Source: Acidiphilium sp. PA (GTDB taxonomy: Bacteria > Pseudomonadota > Alphaproteobacteria > Acetobacterales > Acetobacteraceae). From it: a DNA stretch of 64,000 nt. Under the pieces are notes generated by a model. It was not told the DNA's origin and searched no databases. It saw nothing but the letters and a program-made list of their open reading frames with translations. Below are positions 45,156 through 56,153 of the stretch, piece by piece (positions within the stretch are counted from its first letter, which is position 1; each line of letters starts with the position of its first letter). The translations under genes were made by a program, and so were the position numbers. The stretch covers positions 19,056-83,055 of the forward strand of contig NZ_JAIMBY010000015.1 in assembly GCF_026191915.1 (NCBI RefSeq), given 5' to 3'.

Positions 45156-45560
45156 ATGATTACGGTTCTGCTCGTGCTGCAAGCGTTCGTCACTCTCGCG
45201 TTGATCGGCGTCGTGCTGATCCAGCGCAGCGAGGGAGGCGGGTTGGGTCTCGGCTCCAGCCAGGGCATGGGGAGTTTCATGACTGGCCGCGGCACCGCCA
45301 ATCTGCTCACCCGCACCACCGCCATTCTGGCCACCGCATTCATGGCGCTCAGCCTGATCCTGGCGTTGCTGTACAAGAACGGCGGCACCAGCAGCGGCGA
45401 GTCGATCCTGAACGGCCCGGTGCCCGCGACCAGCGCCCCGGCCAGCAGCAAGGCACCCAGCGCACCCCTGGCACCTCTGCCGCCGGTGCCGGGTGAATCC
45501 ACCGCGACACCATCACCTGCCCCGGCACCCACGCCGACACCCGCGCCCGCCAAAAACTGA
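45156..45560 (+). CDS. secG: Protein translocase subunit SecG
   Basis: Small inner-membrane subunit of the SecYEG channel. The 134 residues have two helices (1-22 and about 52-72) joined by the conserved GLGLGSSQGMGSFMTGRGTA-like loop, then a long Pro/Ala/Ser-rich tail typical of alphaproteobacteria. It lies 68 bp before pyrG, a well-known gene order. Confidence 0.95.
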   Translation: MITVLLVLQAFVTLALIGVVLIQRSEGGGLGLGSSQGMGSFMTGRGTANLLTRTTAILATAFMALSLILALLYKNGGTSSGESILNGPVPATSAPASSKAPSAPLAPLPPVPGESTATPSPAPAPTPTPAPAKN

Positions 45561-45567
45561 TGGCTGA

Positions 45568-47259
<1,692 letters not shown>

Positions 47260-47275
47260 AAAGGCGCAGGAAAGC

Positions 47276-47395
47276 GGTTCTTTTTTGTAAAAAAGAACCA
47301 AAAAACTTTTATTTGCTGGGTCGTGGCCGTGGGCTGCGTCAAAGTCCCAGGCCTAGCTCAAGAAAATTTTTTGCTTCTTTTTTATAAAAAAGAAG
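47276..47395. repeat. T-run twin-hairpin element, copy E
   Basis: Hairpin 1 (47276-47299) is GGTTCTTTTTT/AAAAAAGAACC: relative to the usual GCTTC/GAAGC both strands of one pair have changed (C-G to G-C), which keeps pairing. Hairpin 2 (about 47372-47395) reads CTTCTTTTTTA/TAAAAAAGAAG. It lies between pyrG and kdsA on the same strand. Confidence 0.88.
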
Positions 47396-47428
47396 GCCTA
47401 CCCTGCCCTTCTTTTCTCAAGGCACCTC

Positions 47429-48244
47429 ATGCGCGTCACCATCGGCGACCTGACCATCGGCAACGACCTGCCCTTCACCCTGATCTCCGGCCCCTGCCAG
47501 ATCGAAAGTGCTGAGCATGCCATGGGGGTGGCTGCCGAACTGGTTGCGATGACGCGCACACTCGGCATCGGGCTGATTTTCAAATCGAGCTACGACAAGG
47601 CAAACCGCACCGCGCTCGGCAAGGGGCGCGGCGTCGGCATGGATCTCGGCTTGAGGATCCTTGCGGATATCCGCGCCAAATTCGGCATTTCCGTGCTGAC
47701 CGACGTGCATGATGCGCATCAATGCGCGCCGGTCGCCGAAGTGGTCGACGTATTGCAAATCCCGGCGTTCCTTTGCCGCCAGACCGATCTGCTCCTTGCG
47801 GCCGGCCACACCGGCCGCGCCATCAACATCAAAAAGGGGCAGTTCCTGGCGCCCTGGGATATGACCAACGTTGCCGCCAAAATCGCCAGCACCGGCAATG
47901 AACGCATCCTGCTGACTGAACGCGGCGCGAGCTTCGGCTATAATACCCTGGTCAGCGACCTGCGCGCTTTGCCGATCATGGCGCGCACCGGTTATCCGGT
48001 GGTGTTCGATGCCACACATTCCGTCCAGCAACCCGGCGGCCAGGGCACATCATCCGGCGGCCAGCGCGAATTCGCTCCCATCCTGGCCCGCGCCGCAGTC
48101 GCCGTCGGCTGTGCTGGGCTTTTCATCGAATGCCACCCCGACCCCGACCACGCCCCGAGCGACGGGCCGAATATGATCCCGCTCGATCAGATGCCCGCCC
48201 TGCTGGCACGGCTGCAGCAGTTCGATCGGGTGGCAAAGCAATGA
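47429..48244 (+). CDS. kdsA: 3-deoxy-8-phosphooctulonate synthase
   Basis: Condenses phosphoenolpyruvate and arabinose 5-phosphate into KDO 8-phosphate for lipopolysaccharide. The 271 residues show [40 protein letters not shown] and [16 protein letters not shown], all KdsA hallmarks. pyrG-kdsA is the standard order. The organism therefore makes KDO-containing LPS. Confidence 0.97.
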   Translation: MRVTIGDLTIGNDLPFTLISGPCQIESAEHAMGVAAELVAMTRTLGIGLIFKSSYDKANRTALGKGRGVGMDLGLRILADIRAKFGISVLTDVHDAHQCAPVAEVVDVLQIPAFLCRQTDLLLAAGHTGRAINIKKGQFLAPWDMTNVAAKIASTGNERILLTERGASFGYNTLVSDLRALPIMARTGYPVVFDATHSVQQPGGQGTSSGGQREFAPILARAAVAVGCAGLFIECHPDPDHAPSDGPNMIPLDQMPALLARLQQFDRVAKQ

Positions 48245-48364
48245 GACCACACGCGAAATCGGGCAGCGGGTGGTCCTGACGCCCTCAATAAAAGCGGCTT
48301 GTCGCGAAAGCTGAGACCGGGCAGAAACGATGCCATACCGGGAATGAACCCGCGGGAGATCTTC

Positions 48365-48760
48365 ATGCGCCGTTCGATCGCTTTGTCCGCCCTGCCGCTG
48401 CTGGCTCTGGCCGGTTGCGCCAATCTGCCGTTCATGCATCCAGACCGCAATTACGTGATCTTCTTTCAGCCGAACTCCGCCACGCTCCGCAGCCCCGGAC
48501 TCAGCGTGATTGCGAAAGCCGCGAAAGTCGCCGCCGACTACCCGCTCAGCCCCGTTACGGTCTCCGGCGCCGCCGACACCGTTGGCAGCACGCCGGATAA
48601 TATCAAACTGTCCAACGCCCGCGCCTCCGCCGTTGCCGCACAACTCATCACCGATGGCGTTCCCGCCACCCGGGTTTCTGCCGAAGGCCTCGGTGCCGTC
48701 GGCAGCCCGCCCGCCAGCCAGCAGGCCAGCCGCACTGCCACCATCACGATCGGCCATTGA
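48365..48760 (+). CDS. OmpA-like lipoprotein
   Basis: A 131-residue lipoprotein: hydrophobic N-terminus ending in the lipobox LALAGC (Cys18), then a small OmpA-type domain with YVIFFQPNSATL, VTVSGAADTVGS and NIKLSNARASAVAAQL. OmpA-like domains of this kind bind peptidoglycan, so an envelope-tethering role is likely. Start at 48365 has GGGAG at good distance; an ATG at 48344 is possible. The stop lies in the left arm of the following palindrome. Confidence 0.85.
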   Translation: MRRSIALSALPLLALAGCANLPFMHPDRNYVIFFQPNSATLRSPGLSVIAKAAKVAADYPLSPVTVSGAADTVGSTPDNIKLSNARASAVAAQLITDGVPATRVSAEGLGAVGSPPASQQASRTATITIGH

Positions 48761-48847
48761 TGGCTTCGGGGTGGGGGCCTGGACTGGGAAAACAGGGCCA
48801 GAGGCAACGCGGCCCGGCGTTGCTCCCTATGTCCACCCCAAAGCCAT
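48760..48847. terminator. Palindrome between convergent genes, likely two-way terminator
   Basis: Outer arms at 48760-48774 and 48833-48847 match at 14 of 15 positions; a second hairpin nests inside (GCAACGC 48804-48810 with GCGTTGC 48817-48823). The outer arms touch the stops of the OmpA-like gene and of moaB, which converge here. The + strand changes from C-rich to G/T-rich at this point. Confidence 0.7.
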
Positions 48848-49395
48848 TACGGCGATGCCGTGGTGAGGTGTTCCTGCAGGCGGGGCATGAGTTCGACGAG
48901 GTTGCAGGGGCGGTGGCGGGAGTCGAGTTGGAACAGCAGGATGTCATCCCAGCCGTCTCTGACGGCACCGGTTGAGCCGGGCAGGGCGAACAGATAGGTG
49001 CCACCGGCGACGCCGCCGATGGCGCGTGACTGGATCGTGGACGTACCGATTTTCCGGTAGCTGAGCATACGGAAGAGTTCGCCGAAGCCTTCGATGTGTT
49101 TGTCGAGCACGCGGTCGAATGCTTCGGGGGTGACGTCGCGGCCGGTGACACCGGTGCCGCCGGTGGTGATGACGACGTCGATGGCGGGATTGGCGATCCA
49201 GCTGCGGAGTTGGGTTTCGATCAGGTCCGCGTCGTCACGCAGGATCGTGCGATCGGCGAGGTGGTGGCCGGCGGTGCTGATGCGGGTGGCGAGCGTATCG
49301 CCGGAGGTATCGTTCGCCGCGGTCCGGGTATCGGACACGGTCATGATTGCGATGGAGACAGGGATGAAGGGGCGGGTTTCGTCGATCCGGGACAT
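48847..49395 (-). CDS. moaB: Molybdenum cofactor biosynthesis protein B
   Basis: MoaB/MogA-like protein that adenylylates molybdopterin before metal insertion. The 182 residues contain VSIAIMTVSDTRT, DVVITTGGTGVTGRDVTPEAF and the YLFALPGSTGAVRDGWD segment. No other Mo-cofactor gene is in the window. Convergent with the OmpA-like lipoprotein and divergent from the DUF1295 gene (85 bp). Confidence 0.93.
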   Translation of the reverse strand: MSRIDETRPFIPVSIAIMTVSDTRTAANDTSGDTLATRISTAGHHLADRTILRDDADLIETQLRSWIANPAIDVVITTGGTGVTGRDVTPEAFDRVLDKHIEGFGELFRMLSYRKIGTSTIQSRAIGGVAGGTYLFALPGSTGAVRDGWDDILLFQLDSRHRPCNLVELMPRLQEHLTTASP

Positions 49396-49480
49396 GACTT
49401 GGCTCCTGGTTGGGCTGGTGGCGTTTATAGGCCATTCTGCCGCGGCGCCGAAGCTGCCCTCTTGACGGGGTGCCGGGGCG

Positions 49481-50293
49481 ATGAATTTAAGGCAGATGGG
49501 TTATATCAGTCTCGCGATCGTACTGCTGGTGTTTCTGGCTCTGGTGATGGCCGGCGCCTGGGCGGCGCAGAAGCGTACGCGCAATTCCGGCTGGGTCGAT
49601 GCGTTCTGGACATTCGGCACCGGCGTTGCCGGGGCGATTGGCGCGCTGGTGCCGATTGGTCCGGCGCCGCTGGCGCGCCGATTGCTGGTGGCAGCACTGG
49701 TGTTGCTGTGGGCGGCGCGGTTGGGCGGCTACATCGTGCAGCGCACGCGCGCGATCACGCATGAGGATGCGCGTTATGCGCGGTTTCGCGCGGAGTGGGG
49801 CGCTGCGTTTGAATCGCGGATGTTCGGCCTGTTGATGATCCAGGCGGTGGTGGCCTGGCTGTTGGCGTTGTGTGTGATGATCGCGGGCAATAGCCCGCAT
49901 GCCCTGTCGTCTGGCTGGACGGTGGCGGGGCTTGCGGTGTTTGCGATCTCGATCGGCGGTGAGGCGCTGGCCGACCGGCAGATGCATGCGTTTCGCGCCG
50001 ACAGATCGAACAAGGGCAAGGTCTGCGAGGCCGGGTTGTGGGGGTGGTCGCGCCATCCGAACTATTTTTTCGAGTTCCTGATCTGGCTGAGCTACCCGCT
50101 GATCGCGCTGTCCGGGTGGTGGTGGCCGGGGTTCCTCGCCTTGATCGGGCCGGTGTTCATGTATGTGCTGCTCGATAAAATCTCGGGCGTGCCGCCGCTG
50201 GAGCGGGAAATGGTGGAGTCGCGCGGGGCCGCCTATCGCGATTATCAGGCGCGTGTGAGCCCGATGATTCCGTTGCCGCCCAAGCGCCGGTGA
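49481..50293 (+). CDS. DUF1295 membrane protein, steroid 5-alpha-reductase-like
   Basis: A 270-residue integral membrane protein with about six helices. GWVDAFWTFGTGVAG in the first part and GLWGWSRHPNYFFEFLIWLSY in the second mark the DUF1295 / 5-alpha-reductase group, relatives of NADPH-dependent lipid double-bond reductases and isoprenylcysteine methyltransferases. Reaction unknown. It is followed 92 bp later by a cyclopropane-synthase-like methyltransferase, suggesting a joint role in lipid modification. Confidence 0.85.
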   Translation: MNLRQMGYISLAIVLLVFLALVMAGAWAAQKRTRNSGWVDAFWTFGTGVAGAIGALVPIGPAPLARRLLVAALVLLWAARLGGYIVQRTRAITHEDARYARFRAEWGAAFESRMFGLLMIQAVVAWLLALCVMIAGNSPHALSSGWTVAGLAVFAISIGGEALADRQMHAFRADRSNKGKVCEAGLWGWSRHPNYFFEFLIWLSYPLIALSGWWWPGFLALIGPVFMYVLLDKISGVPPLEREMVESRGAAYRDYQARVSPMIPLPPKRR

Positions 50294-50384
50294 TCACCGG
50301 GGATCAGGCGCGTTTCAATAGGGCGTCATCCAATGGTCGTGTTGCGGCGTATTCCGGGATAGACCCCAACCAGCGGAGAGATTG

Positions 50385-51413
50385 ATGAATTTCGCAGCCA
50401 CCATGGCCGATGTCGCCGAACGGCTCCCGCTTCCTGACAGCCTGACCCGCAAGGGCATCGCCGGGCTGGTCGGGCGGACCGACCGGAAGCTGGCCGATGC
50501 GTCGGACACGACGGAGCGGGCATTTGCACTGGAGATGGCGCGCCTGCCGATCGCGCTGCATGCCGATGCGGCGAACGCGCAACATTACGAGGTGCCGGCC
50601 GCGTTTTTCAGCCTGGTGCTAGGGCCGCGGCGGAAATATTCCGCCTGTTTTTATGACAGCGCCCAGAGCACCCTGGCGGAGGCCGAGATTGCCGCGCTGG
50701 AGCGCACCTGCGCCAACGCGGGGCTGGCGGATGGCCAGCGGATTCTTGAACTCGGCTGCGGCTGGGGTTCGCTGAGCCTGTGGATGGCCGAGCATTACCC
50801 TGAAGCCCGCATTACCGCGGTTTCGAATTCGACCTCCCAGCGCGCCCATATCGAGGCGCAGGCGGCGGCGCGCGGCTTTGACAACCTCACGATCATCACC
50901 GCCGACATGAATGATTTCGAGACCGATGCGCGGTTCGACCGGGTGGTTTCGGTGGAGATGTTCGAGCATATGTCGAACTGGCGCGAATTGCTCGGCCGCA
51001 TCCGCCACTGGCTGGTGCCCGAGGGCAAATTGTTCCTGCACGTGTTTTCGCACCGGCGCGGCACCTACCGGTTCGATCATCACGATCGTGCGGACTGGAT
51101 CGCCCAGCATTTTTTCACCGGCGGCATCATGCCGAGCCACGGGCTGATCACCCAGTTTCCCGACCTGTTCACGCTGGAGGCGGACTGGCGCTGGAGCGGC
51201 ACGCATTATGCGCGCACCGCCCGCGACTGGCTCGACAATTATGACCGGAATGAAGGCGCGATCGATGAGATCCTGCAATCGGTCTACCGGGCCGATGCCG
51301 GTTTGTGGAAGCGCCGCTGGCGGTTGTTCTTTCTCGCGACCGAAGGGTTGTTCGGCTATCGCGGCGGCGATGCCTGGGGGGTGAGCCATTACCGGTTGCA
51401 CCCGGCCGGATGA
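50385..51413 (+). CDS. Cyclopropane-fatty-acyl-phospholipid synthase family methyltransferase
   Basis: A 342-residue SAM-dependent enzyme. EVPAAFFSLVLGPRRKYSACF and the SAM site ILELGCGWGSLSLWMAEHYP match the CFA synthase family, and VVSVEMFEHMSNW and LFLHVFSHRRGTYRFDHHD follow. It is somewhat shorter than E. coli Cfa at the N-terminus. Start at the ATG at 50385 behind GGAGAG. Cyclopropanation or another methyl transfer to membrane lipid double bonds is expected. The next gene overlaps by 4 bp. Confidence 0.9.
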   Translation: MNFAATMADVAERLPLPDSLTRKGIAGLVGRTDRKLADASDTTERAFALEMARLPIALHADAANAQHYEVPAAFFSLVLGPRRKYSACFYDSAQSTLAEAEIAALERTCANAGLADGQRILELGCGWGSLSLWMAEHYPEARITAVSNSTSQRAHIEAQAAARGFDNLTIITADMNDFETDARFDRVVSVEMFEHMSNWRELLGRIRHWLVPEGKLFLHVFSHRRGTYRFDHHDRADWIAQHFFTGGIMPSHGLITQFPDLFTLEADWRWSGTHYARTARDWLDNYDRNEGAIDEILQSVYRADAGLWKRRWRLFFLATEGLFGYRGGDAWGVSHYRLHPAG

Positions 51414-51967
51414 CGTCGCTGTTTGCTGCACTCGGCCGTTACATCGCGCATGACGACCCGCTGACCCTCGCATTGAACAAGGTGGCGATGGTGCTGGCTG
51501 GCAACACACCGTTCTATCCGCTCTATCTTTGGGCGGTACTCGGGCGTGATGCCGCACCGTCCATCCTGCTGACGCTGTGTTCCTTTCCGTTCTGGGCCGT
51601 GGTGCCCGCCATCGCACGGCGCAACGGGCTGGCGGGCCGGCTGGTGCTGACTGTGGTGGGCGTGCTGAACACGGTGTGGTGCAGCGCGGTGCTGGGCTTC
51701 GCGTCGGGCACCGCGCTGTTCCTGATCCCCTGCGTCCTGCTCGGCACGTTGGGGTTTCACCAACGCGAACGTATCGTCTCGCTCGCGATCGCAGCTTTGC
51801 CGTTTATTGCGTATGGCGTGCTGCGGTTCAGCAGCTGGGCGCCGCTGAAGCGCTATAGCGGGGCCGAGTATTCGAGCCTGATCACGTTGAACGGCTTCAG
51901 CGTGGCATGCCTGGTGGGCTTCCTCGGTATCGCTTTCGCCAGCGCCCGCCCGACGAAGGCCACGTGA
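51410..51967 (+). CDS. Membrane protein of unknown function
   Basis: 185 residues with about five hydrophobic helices; no domain recognised. The ATG at 51410 forms ATGA with the stop of the methyltransferase, so it is translationally coupled and probably serves the same pathway. The frame is open further upstream inside the methyltransferase; I reject that as a shadow. Confidence 0.72.
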   Translation: MTSLFAALGRYIAHDDPLTLALNKVAMVLAGNTPFYPLYLWAVLGRDAAPSILLTLCSFPFWAVVPAIARRNGLAGRLVLTVVGVLNTVWCSAVLGFASGTALFLIPCVLLGTLGFHQRERIVSLAIAALPFIAYGVLRFSSWAPLKRYSGAEYSSLITLNGFSVACLVGFLGIAFASARPTKAT

Positions 51968-52023
51968 CTGCGTGGCACCCTCTTGCGTCTATCTTTGGGT
52001 AAAGCTAGATCATCGCTTGGATC

Positions 52024-52098
52024 GGGCGCGTAGCTCAGCGGTAGAGCATCGCCTTCACACGGCGGGGGTCACAGGTTCAATCCCTGTCGCGCCCACCA
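52024..52098 (+). tRNA. tRNA-Val, anticodon CAC
   Basis: A 75-nt cloverleaf: acceptor GGGCGCG with CGCGCCC, D arm GCTCAGCGGTAGAGC, anticodon stem TCGCC/GGCGG with loop TTCACAC (anticodon CAC), T arm ACAGGTTCAATCCCTGT and encoded CCA. A decayed IS256 element begins about 110 bp downstream. Confidence 0.95.
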
Positions 52099-52207
52099 GA
52101 TTTTCCGAAGTGACTACGGTCGCTTATCAGGAAATCTGGCCCCGCCCCAGTTTAGTTCACTGAAAGTCAATCCTGCATTGGACCTTTGAATTCTATGGGC
52201 CGCATTT

Positions 52208-53105
52208 TCATAGATCGGGCCCCAAGGTCACGAGGATCACGTCTGTCAACGTGGTGAAAACTACGGAGTGGGCGAGGACGTCGATCGCGCTGTCATTGAT
52301 GTGTACGGCGCGCTTGGACCCTTTGGCGCGATGCTGGTCGGCGGTGTGGCGCAAAGTCTGGCTGGCGCCACCCCGGTCAGGCTGAATGAAGGCCCCGCGG
52401 AGCGCGCCCGAGACCATGCTCTGCTGGCCGTTGTCGACATAGGCCAGGGCGTTGCGAATGCAGTGAACGCGGAATGATTGCCAGGACGTGCCCATGACCC
52501 GGCGGGCGGTGGCCTTGAGACCCTTGTGCGAGTCGGAGATGACCAGCTTCATCGGGCTCAGGCCGCGCGCACCAGGCTCTTGATGAAGGCGTCCACCCGC
52601 TCGTCAATATCCTTGCACAGTTTGCTCACCGTGCGCTTGCCGATGCCGCTCAGCCCCATGGCCTGTACCAGGTCGTCGACGCGTCGGGTGGAAACGCCAC
52701 CAACCCGTCGATCCGGTTCACGGTTCAACCCCGGATCACCGTGCCAGGGCATGCTCGGACGTCTTCCTGGGCTCGAAGAAGGGCGGAACGCAAGCGCTCT
52801 GCCGCGGCTTGGGGATGTGCAGCTGCAGATTGCCAAGCTGGGTGTCAAGGGAGCAGTCGCGGTAGCCGTTGCGGTAGGTTGTGCGCCCGTCAGCCCGCTC
52901 ATGGCGCCCGGCGCCGATCAGACCTTCCAAGTCGGCGTCCATAAGCAGTCACACTACAGCTTGCGCCCCGCGGCGCAGGCAATCTGCATCGCCGGTTTTC
53001 GCCAGCAACTCAGCCAAAGGCGGTCTGTTGTCGGTCCTCGGGGCCTCTCGGGTTCGAGTGAGCTTCGCAACTCCACCGCGCAGCAGTCAGATAATCTCCA
53101 TCACC
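52208..53105 (-). pseudogene. Decayed IS256-family (mutator type) transposase
   Basis: Homology to IS256 transposases is spread over three reading frames on the minus strand. Upstream part: RTDNRPPLAELLAKTGDADC, an in-frame TGA, then LIGAGRHERADGRTTYRNGY. Middle: GGVSTRRVDDLVQAMGLSG through KLCKDIDERVDAF, after which about 70 residues of the catalytic core are missing and a frameshift follows. End: RGLSPMKLVISDSHKGLKA through HCIRNALAYV, diverging after DSAIDVLAH so the C-terminus with the last catalytic residue is gone. Clearly inactive. I could not identify terminal inverted repeats. Confidence 0.88.
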
Positions 53106-53487
53106 AGCGCGTGCACCAGCATCACACGGGTTCTCAAACAGCTCTTTAATGCAGTTTCGTTAACGAGGTTCAAGATCTTGGTAAGTGTGTGACGGACCGC
53201 CAGGGAATCCGTCCACCCGATGGCAGTATGGCCACACCGCGCTATAGGAGGCCCGTCAGTTTGCCAAAATCGCACGTAAAAACGGCTTTGGCCCAACACA
53301 GCATTTGGTTTAGGCATACACGGCACGGCTTGCCGCTCTTACGCCAACCGTGATGTTCTTTCGCGGATGCTTCGTCGCTACCGCGACCTGCCATCATCAA
53401 TTAGATCAAAAATTGTTCTAATAGCCCAAGATATGGACGGATGAAAGCTAAAGCCAGGTTCAATGTGTGGCGCGAGCCGCGTCTTGC
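53106..53487. other. Intergenic region without recognisable genes
   Basis: About 380 bp between the IS256 remnant and the small oxidase-like gene. I see no coding frame, RNA gene or clear palindrome; it is lower in GC than the rest of the window and may be decayed mobile-element flank. Confidence 0.4.
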
Positions 53488-53649
53488 TCAACTCCAGACT
53501 GTGAATGCAGCGATCAAGAGCAGAATCACAACTAAACTTATGACAGTCACGACCAAAAAGCGGGTGAAACCGTTCCAGCCCGCCTGGCTGCCTCGTTCGA
53601 GCTGCTCCAGACCGATGGGGAGGTTGTTCGGTGTATCAGTATCAGCCAT
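53488..53649 (-). CDS. Small membrane protein resembling aa3-type cytochrome c oxidase subunit IV
   Basis: 53 residues from the ATG at 53649 behind AAGGCGG: a polar head with WNGFTRF followed by a single helix VVTVISLVVILLLIAAF. This head-plus-helix layout matches the short subunit IV found with alphaproteobacterial aa3 oxidases. No other oxidase gene is near, so the call rests on shape and a weak motif only. A generic one-helix protein is the alternative. Confidence 0.5.
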   Translation of the reverse strand: MADTDTPNNLPIGLEQLERGSQAGWNGFTRFLVVTVISLVVILLLIAAFTVWS

Positions 53650-53738
53650 CATTACCGCCTTGACCCTTTCGAATCCCATCCACTTACTGTCGCGTCACAC
53701 GCTTTCGTGACACTCTGAATGGTTATTGCGTCTTGGCG

Positions 53739-54359
53739 TCAAGCGCAAGGGCTGAGCAGAGCAGCGACCGATTCAGGGTGGGTGGGCTTGCTGTCGATGT
53801 AGTGAAGCAGCGCCATTGGGTAGATGATATGTTCCTGCGTGAGCACGCGGTCACCCAGTACCGTTTCTGTATCATCCGGCAGGACGGGAACAGCGGCCTG
53901 CGCTAATATCGGCCCCTCATCCATTGCAGCCGTTACAAGATGCACGGTGCAGCCGTGGATTTTTACGCCGGCCGCCAAAGCGCGCGCGTGGGTATCGAGA
54001 CCGGGAAACGCAGGCAGTAGTGAGGGATGGATATTCAACATGCGTCCTGCCCACAGCGTCACGAACTCGGGCGTCAACAGCCGCATGTATCCTGCAAGGC
54101 AAACGATGGTGCACCCGGCGCCTATAAGAGCCTCGTGGATTTGGACTTCGTGCCCAGCCCGATCAGTACGGAAATTGCGGCTTGGAATTGCCCTGGCGGC
54201 GATCCCGTGCTGGCGCGCAATGTCGAGGCCGACGGCATCCGCGCGGTTTGAGATGACGAGCGCGACCTCGGCCGGGTAATCGGCATTGGCCGCAGCACGG
54301 ATCAATGCCTGCATATTCGACCCACGCCCCGAGATCAGAACGCCGACGCGTGGCTTCAT
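53739..54359 (-). CDS. purN: Phosphoribosylglycinamide formyltransferase
   Basis: Transfers formyl from 10-formyl-THF to GAR in purine synthesis. The 206 residues include [14 protein letters not shown], the catalytic Asn-His in [14 protein letters not shown] and the Asp in [12 protein letters not shown]. It overlaps purM by 4 bp, forming purM-purN. Confidence 0.96.
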   Translation of the reverse strand: MKPRVGVLISGRGSNMQALIRAAANADYPAEVALVISNRADAVGLDIARQHGIAARAIPSRNFRTDRAGHEVQIHEALIGAGCTIVCLAGYMRLLTPEFVTLWAGRMLNIHPSLLPAFPGLDTHARALAAGVKIHGCTVHLVTAAMDEGPILAQAAVPVLPDDTETVLGDRVLTQEHIIYPMALLHYIDSKPTHPESVAALLSPCA

Positions 54360-55453
54360 GCAAACAAAGCGTCGGGATCGGTGATATGGACTGCGGCGGG
54401 ACCGTCAGTGGGAATAACGCGCCCGAGATGGCACGGTGCCACGCCTTGGCCCAACAGCAGCTTGATCGCGTGATCGCAATCGGTCTCGCGGACTACAAGC
54501 ACCATCCCGATCCCGCAATTGAAAACCCGCAGCATCTCGGTGGATGATACGCCGCCGGCACCGGCCAACCAGCCAAACACCGGCGGAATCGCCCAGGGCT
54601 GGTCGATCAGGGCCGCACAGCCTTCAGGCAACACGCGCGGTAAGTTGCCGGGCAGCCCCCCGCCGGTGATATGGGCAGCGGCCCGGAGGACACCGGCCCG
54701 CGCCAGGGCAAGCACAGGATGAACGTATAGAGCCGTCGGCACCATGAGCGCGGCACCCAGGGTTTGCCCCCGTGAAAACGGCGCCGCATCGTCTAATTTG
54801 ATCCCGACACTGTCTATAATACGCCGCACCAGCGAAAAGCCATTGGAATGCACGCCGGAACTCGGCAATCCGAGGAGTATGTCGCCAGGGGCAACTCGGT
54901 CAGGGAGCAAAGTGCCGCGCTCGGCGGCACCGACGGCGAAACCGGCCAGATCGTAATCGCCGCTGCCGTACATACCCGGCATCTCGGCGGTTTCACCGCC
55001 GGTGAGAGCGCAGCCGACTTGATGACAGCCCTCGGCGATCCCGGCGATGACGCGGGCTGCTATCGCCGGATCAAGCTTGCCGGTCGCGAAATAATCCAAA
55101 AAAAACAGCGGCTCCGCGCCCTGCACCACCAGATCGTTGACGCACATGGCGACCAGATCTATCCCGACCGTGTCATGAATGCCGGTGTCGATGGCGAGAC
55201 GGAGCTTGGTGCCGACCCCATCTGTGGTTGCGACTAATACGGGGTCGACGAAGCCAGCCGCCTTGGGGTCGAACAGCGCGCCGAACCCGCCGATACCGCC
55301 GATGACACCTGCCCTGGCTGTTGCCTTCGCCAGTGGCTTTATCCGATCGACCAATTCGTCGCCGGCCTCAATGTCGACGCCAGAATCGCGATAGGTGACG
55401 CCGTTCCTGCCGTCGCTTCTGGTCATCCACGTCTCCGATGCGCTAATCGTCAT
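54356..55453 (-). CDS. purM: Phosphoribosylformylglycinamidine cyclo-ligase
   Basis: Makes AIR from FGAM with ATP. The 365 residues contain [54 protein letters not shown] and [14 protein letters not shown], all PurM signatures. The ATG at 55453 is one option; an internal ATG at 55426 is also possible. Divergent from the CDP-alcohol transferase gene by about 125 bp. Confidence 0.96.
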   Translation of the reverse strand: MTISASETWMTRSDGRNGVTYRDSGVDIEAGDELVDRIKPLAKATARAGVIGGIGGFGALFDPKAAGFVDPVLVATTDGVGTKLRLAIDTGIHDTVGIDLVAMCVNDLVVQGAEPLFFLDYFATGKLDPAIAARVIAGIAEGCHQVGCALTGGETAEMPGMYGSGDYDLAGFAVGAAERGTLLPDRVAPGDILLGLPSSGVHSNGFSLVRRIIDSVGIKLDDAAPFSRGQTLGAALMVPTALYVHPVLALARAGVLRAAAHITGGGLPGNLPRVLPEGCAALIDQPWAIPPVFGWLAGAGGVSSTEMLRVFNCGIGMVLVVRETDCDHAIKLLLGQGVAPCHLGRVIPTDGPAAVHITDPDALFA

Positions 55454-55577
55454 TTATGAACAACCGGCGCGCAACCGTCACCTACGATACGTCGTTCGAC
55501 AGCGGACGGCAGCGCACGCTGCATTCGGCGTGGTTATCACCACAACGCCGGAACCAGCGCAACCACGAAGATCAATC

Positions 55578-56153
55578 ATGCCAGACGGCATAAATCGCCA
55601 TGGTAGCGCATTCGGCGCTTCAACCGAAGTTGTGACACTTCCGAACGTGCTGACGTTCGGCCGGATCTGTGCAGTTCCGATCGCAATCTGGTTGGTTCTG
55701 CGCGGTGAGTGCGCCATCGCGGCGATACTTTTCGTGCTTGCGGGCCTGACCGACGCGCTGGATGGGTGGCTCGCGCGGCGCCAGGGACCGTCCATCCTGG
55801 GCACATTGCTCGATCCGTTGGCCGACAAACTGCTGCTGACATCAATGTTTATTACGCTGGCTGCCATCGGTTTGCTGCCGTTATGGCTCACGATCCTGGT
55901 GGTATTTCGTGATGCCGTGATTATCGGCGGTATCGGCTTGCTCCGTTTGCTCGGGCGCACCGTTACCATCCGGCCGCTGATCATCTCCAAGCTGAACAGC
56001 GTCGCTCAAATCATGCTCGTAGGCGTTTCTCTTGCCGATGCTGGCTTCGCCGTGCATCCACCGTATATACGGTTAACGCTGATTGGTCTCGTCGCGCTGA
56101 CCACGTTGATTTCAGGGGGGGCTTACGTCATGCGGGGCAGCAGATTGGTATGA
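55578..56153 (+). CDS. CDP-alcohol phosphatidyltransferase family protein
   Basis: A 191-residue, about five-helix enzyme that joins a phosphatidyl group to an alcohol, PgsA- or cardiolipin-synthase-like. The motif is D59-x2-D62-G63-x2-A66-R67 then Gly75, Asp79 and Asp83 in GTLLDPLADKLL; the spacing from Arg67 to Gly75 is one residue shorter than the usual eight, checked in the DNA. Start at 55578 begins just before VVTLPNVLTFGRI. It overlaps the permease by 4 bp and heads a four-gene run ending at ppk. Confidence 0.85.
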   Translation: MPDGINRHGSAFGASTEVVTLPNVLTFGRICAVPIAIWLVLRGECAIAAILFVLAGLTDALDGWLARRQGPSILGTLLDPLADKLLLTSMFITLAAIGLLPLWLTILVVFRDAVIIGGIGLLRLLGRTVTIRPLIISKLNSVAQIMLVGVSLADAGFAVHPPYIRLTLIGLVALTTLISGGAYVMRGSRLV

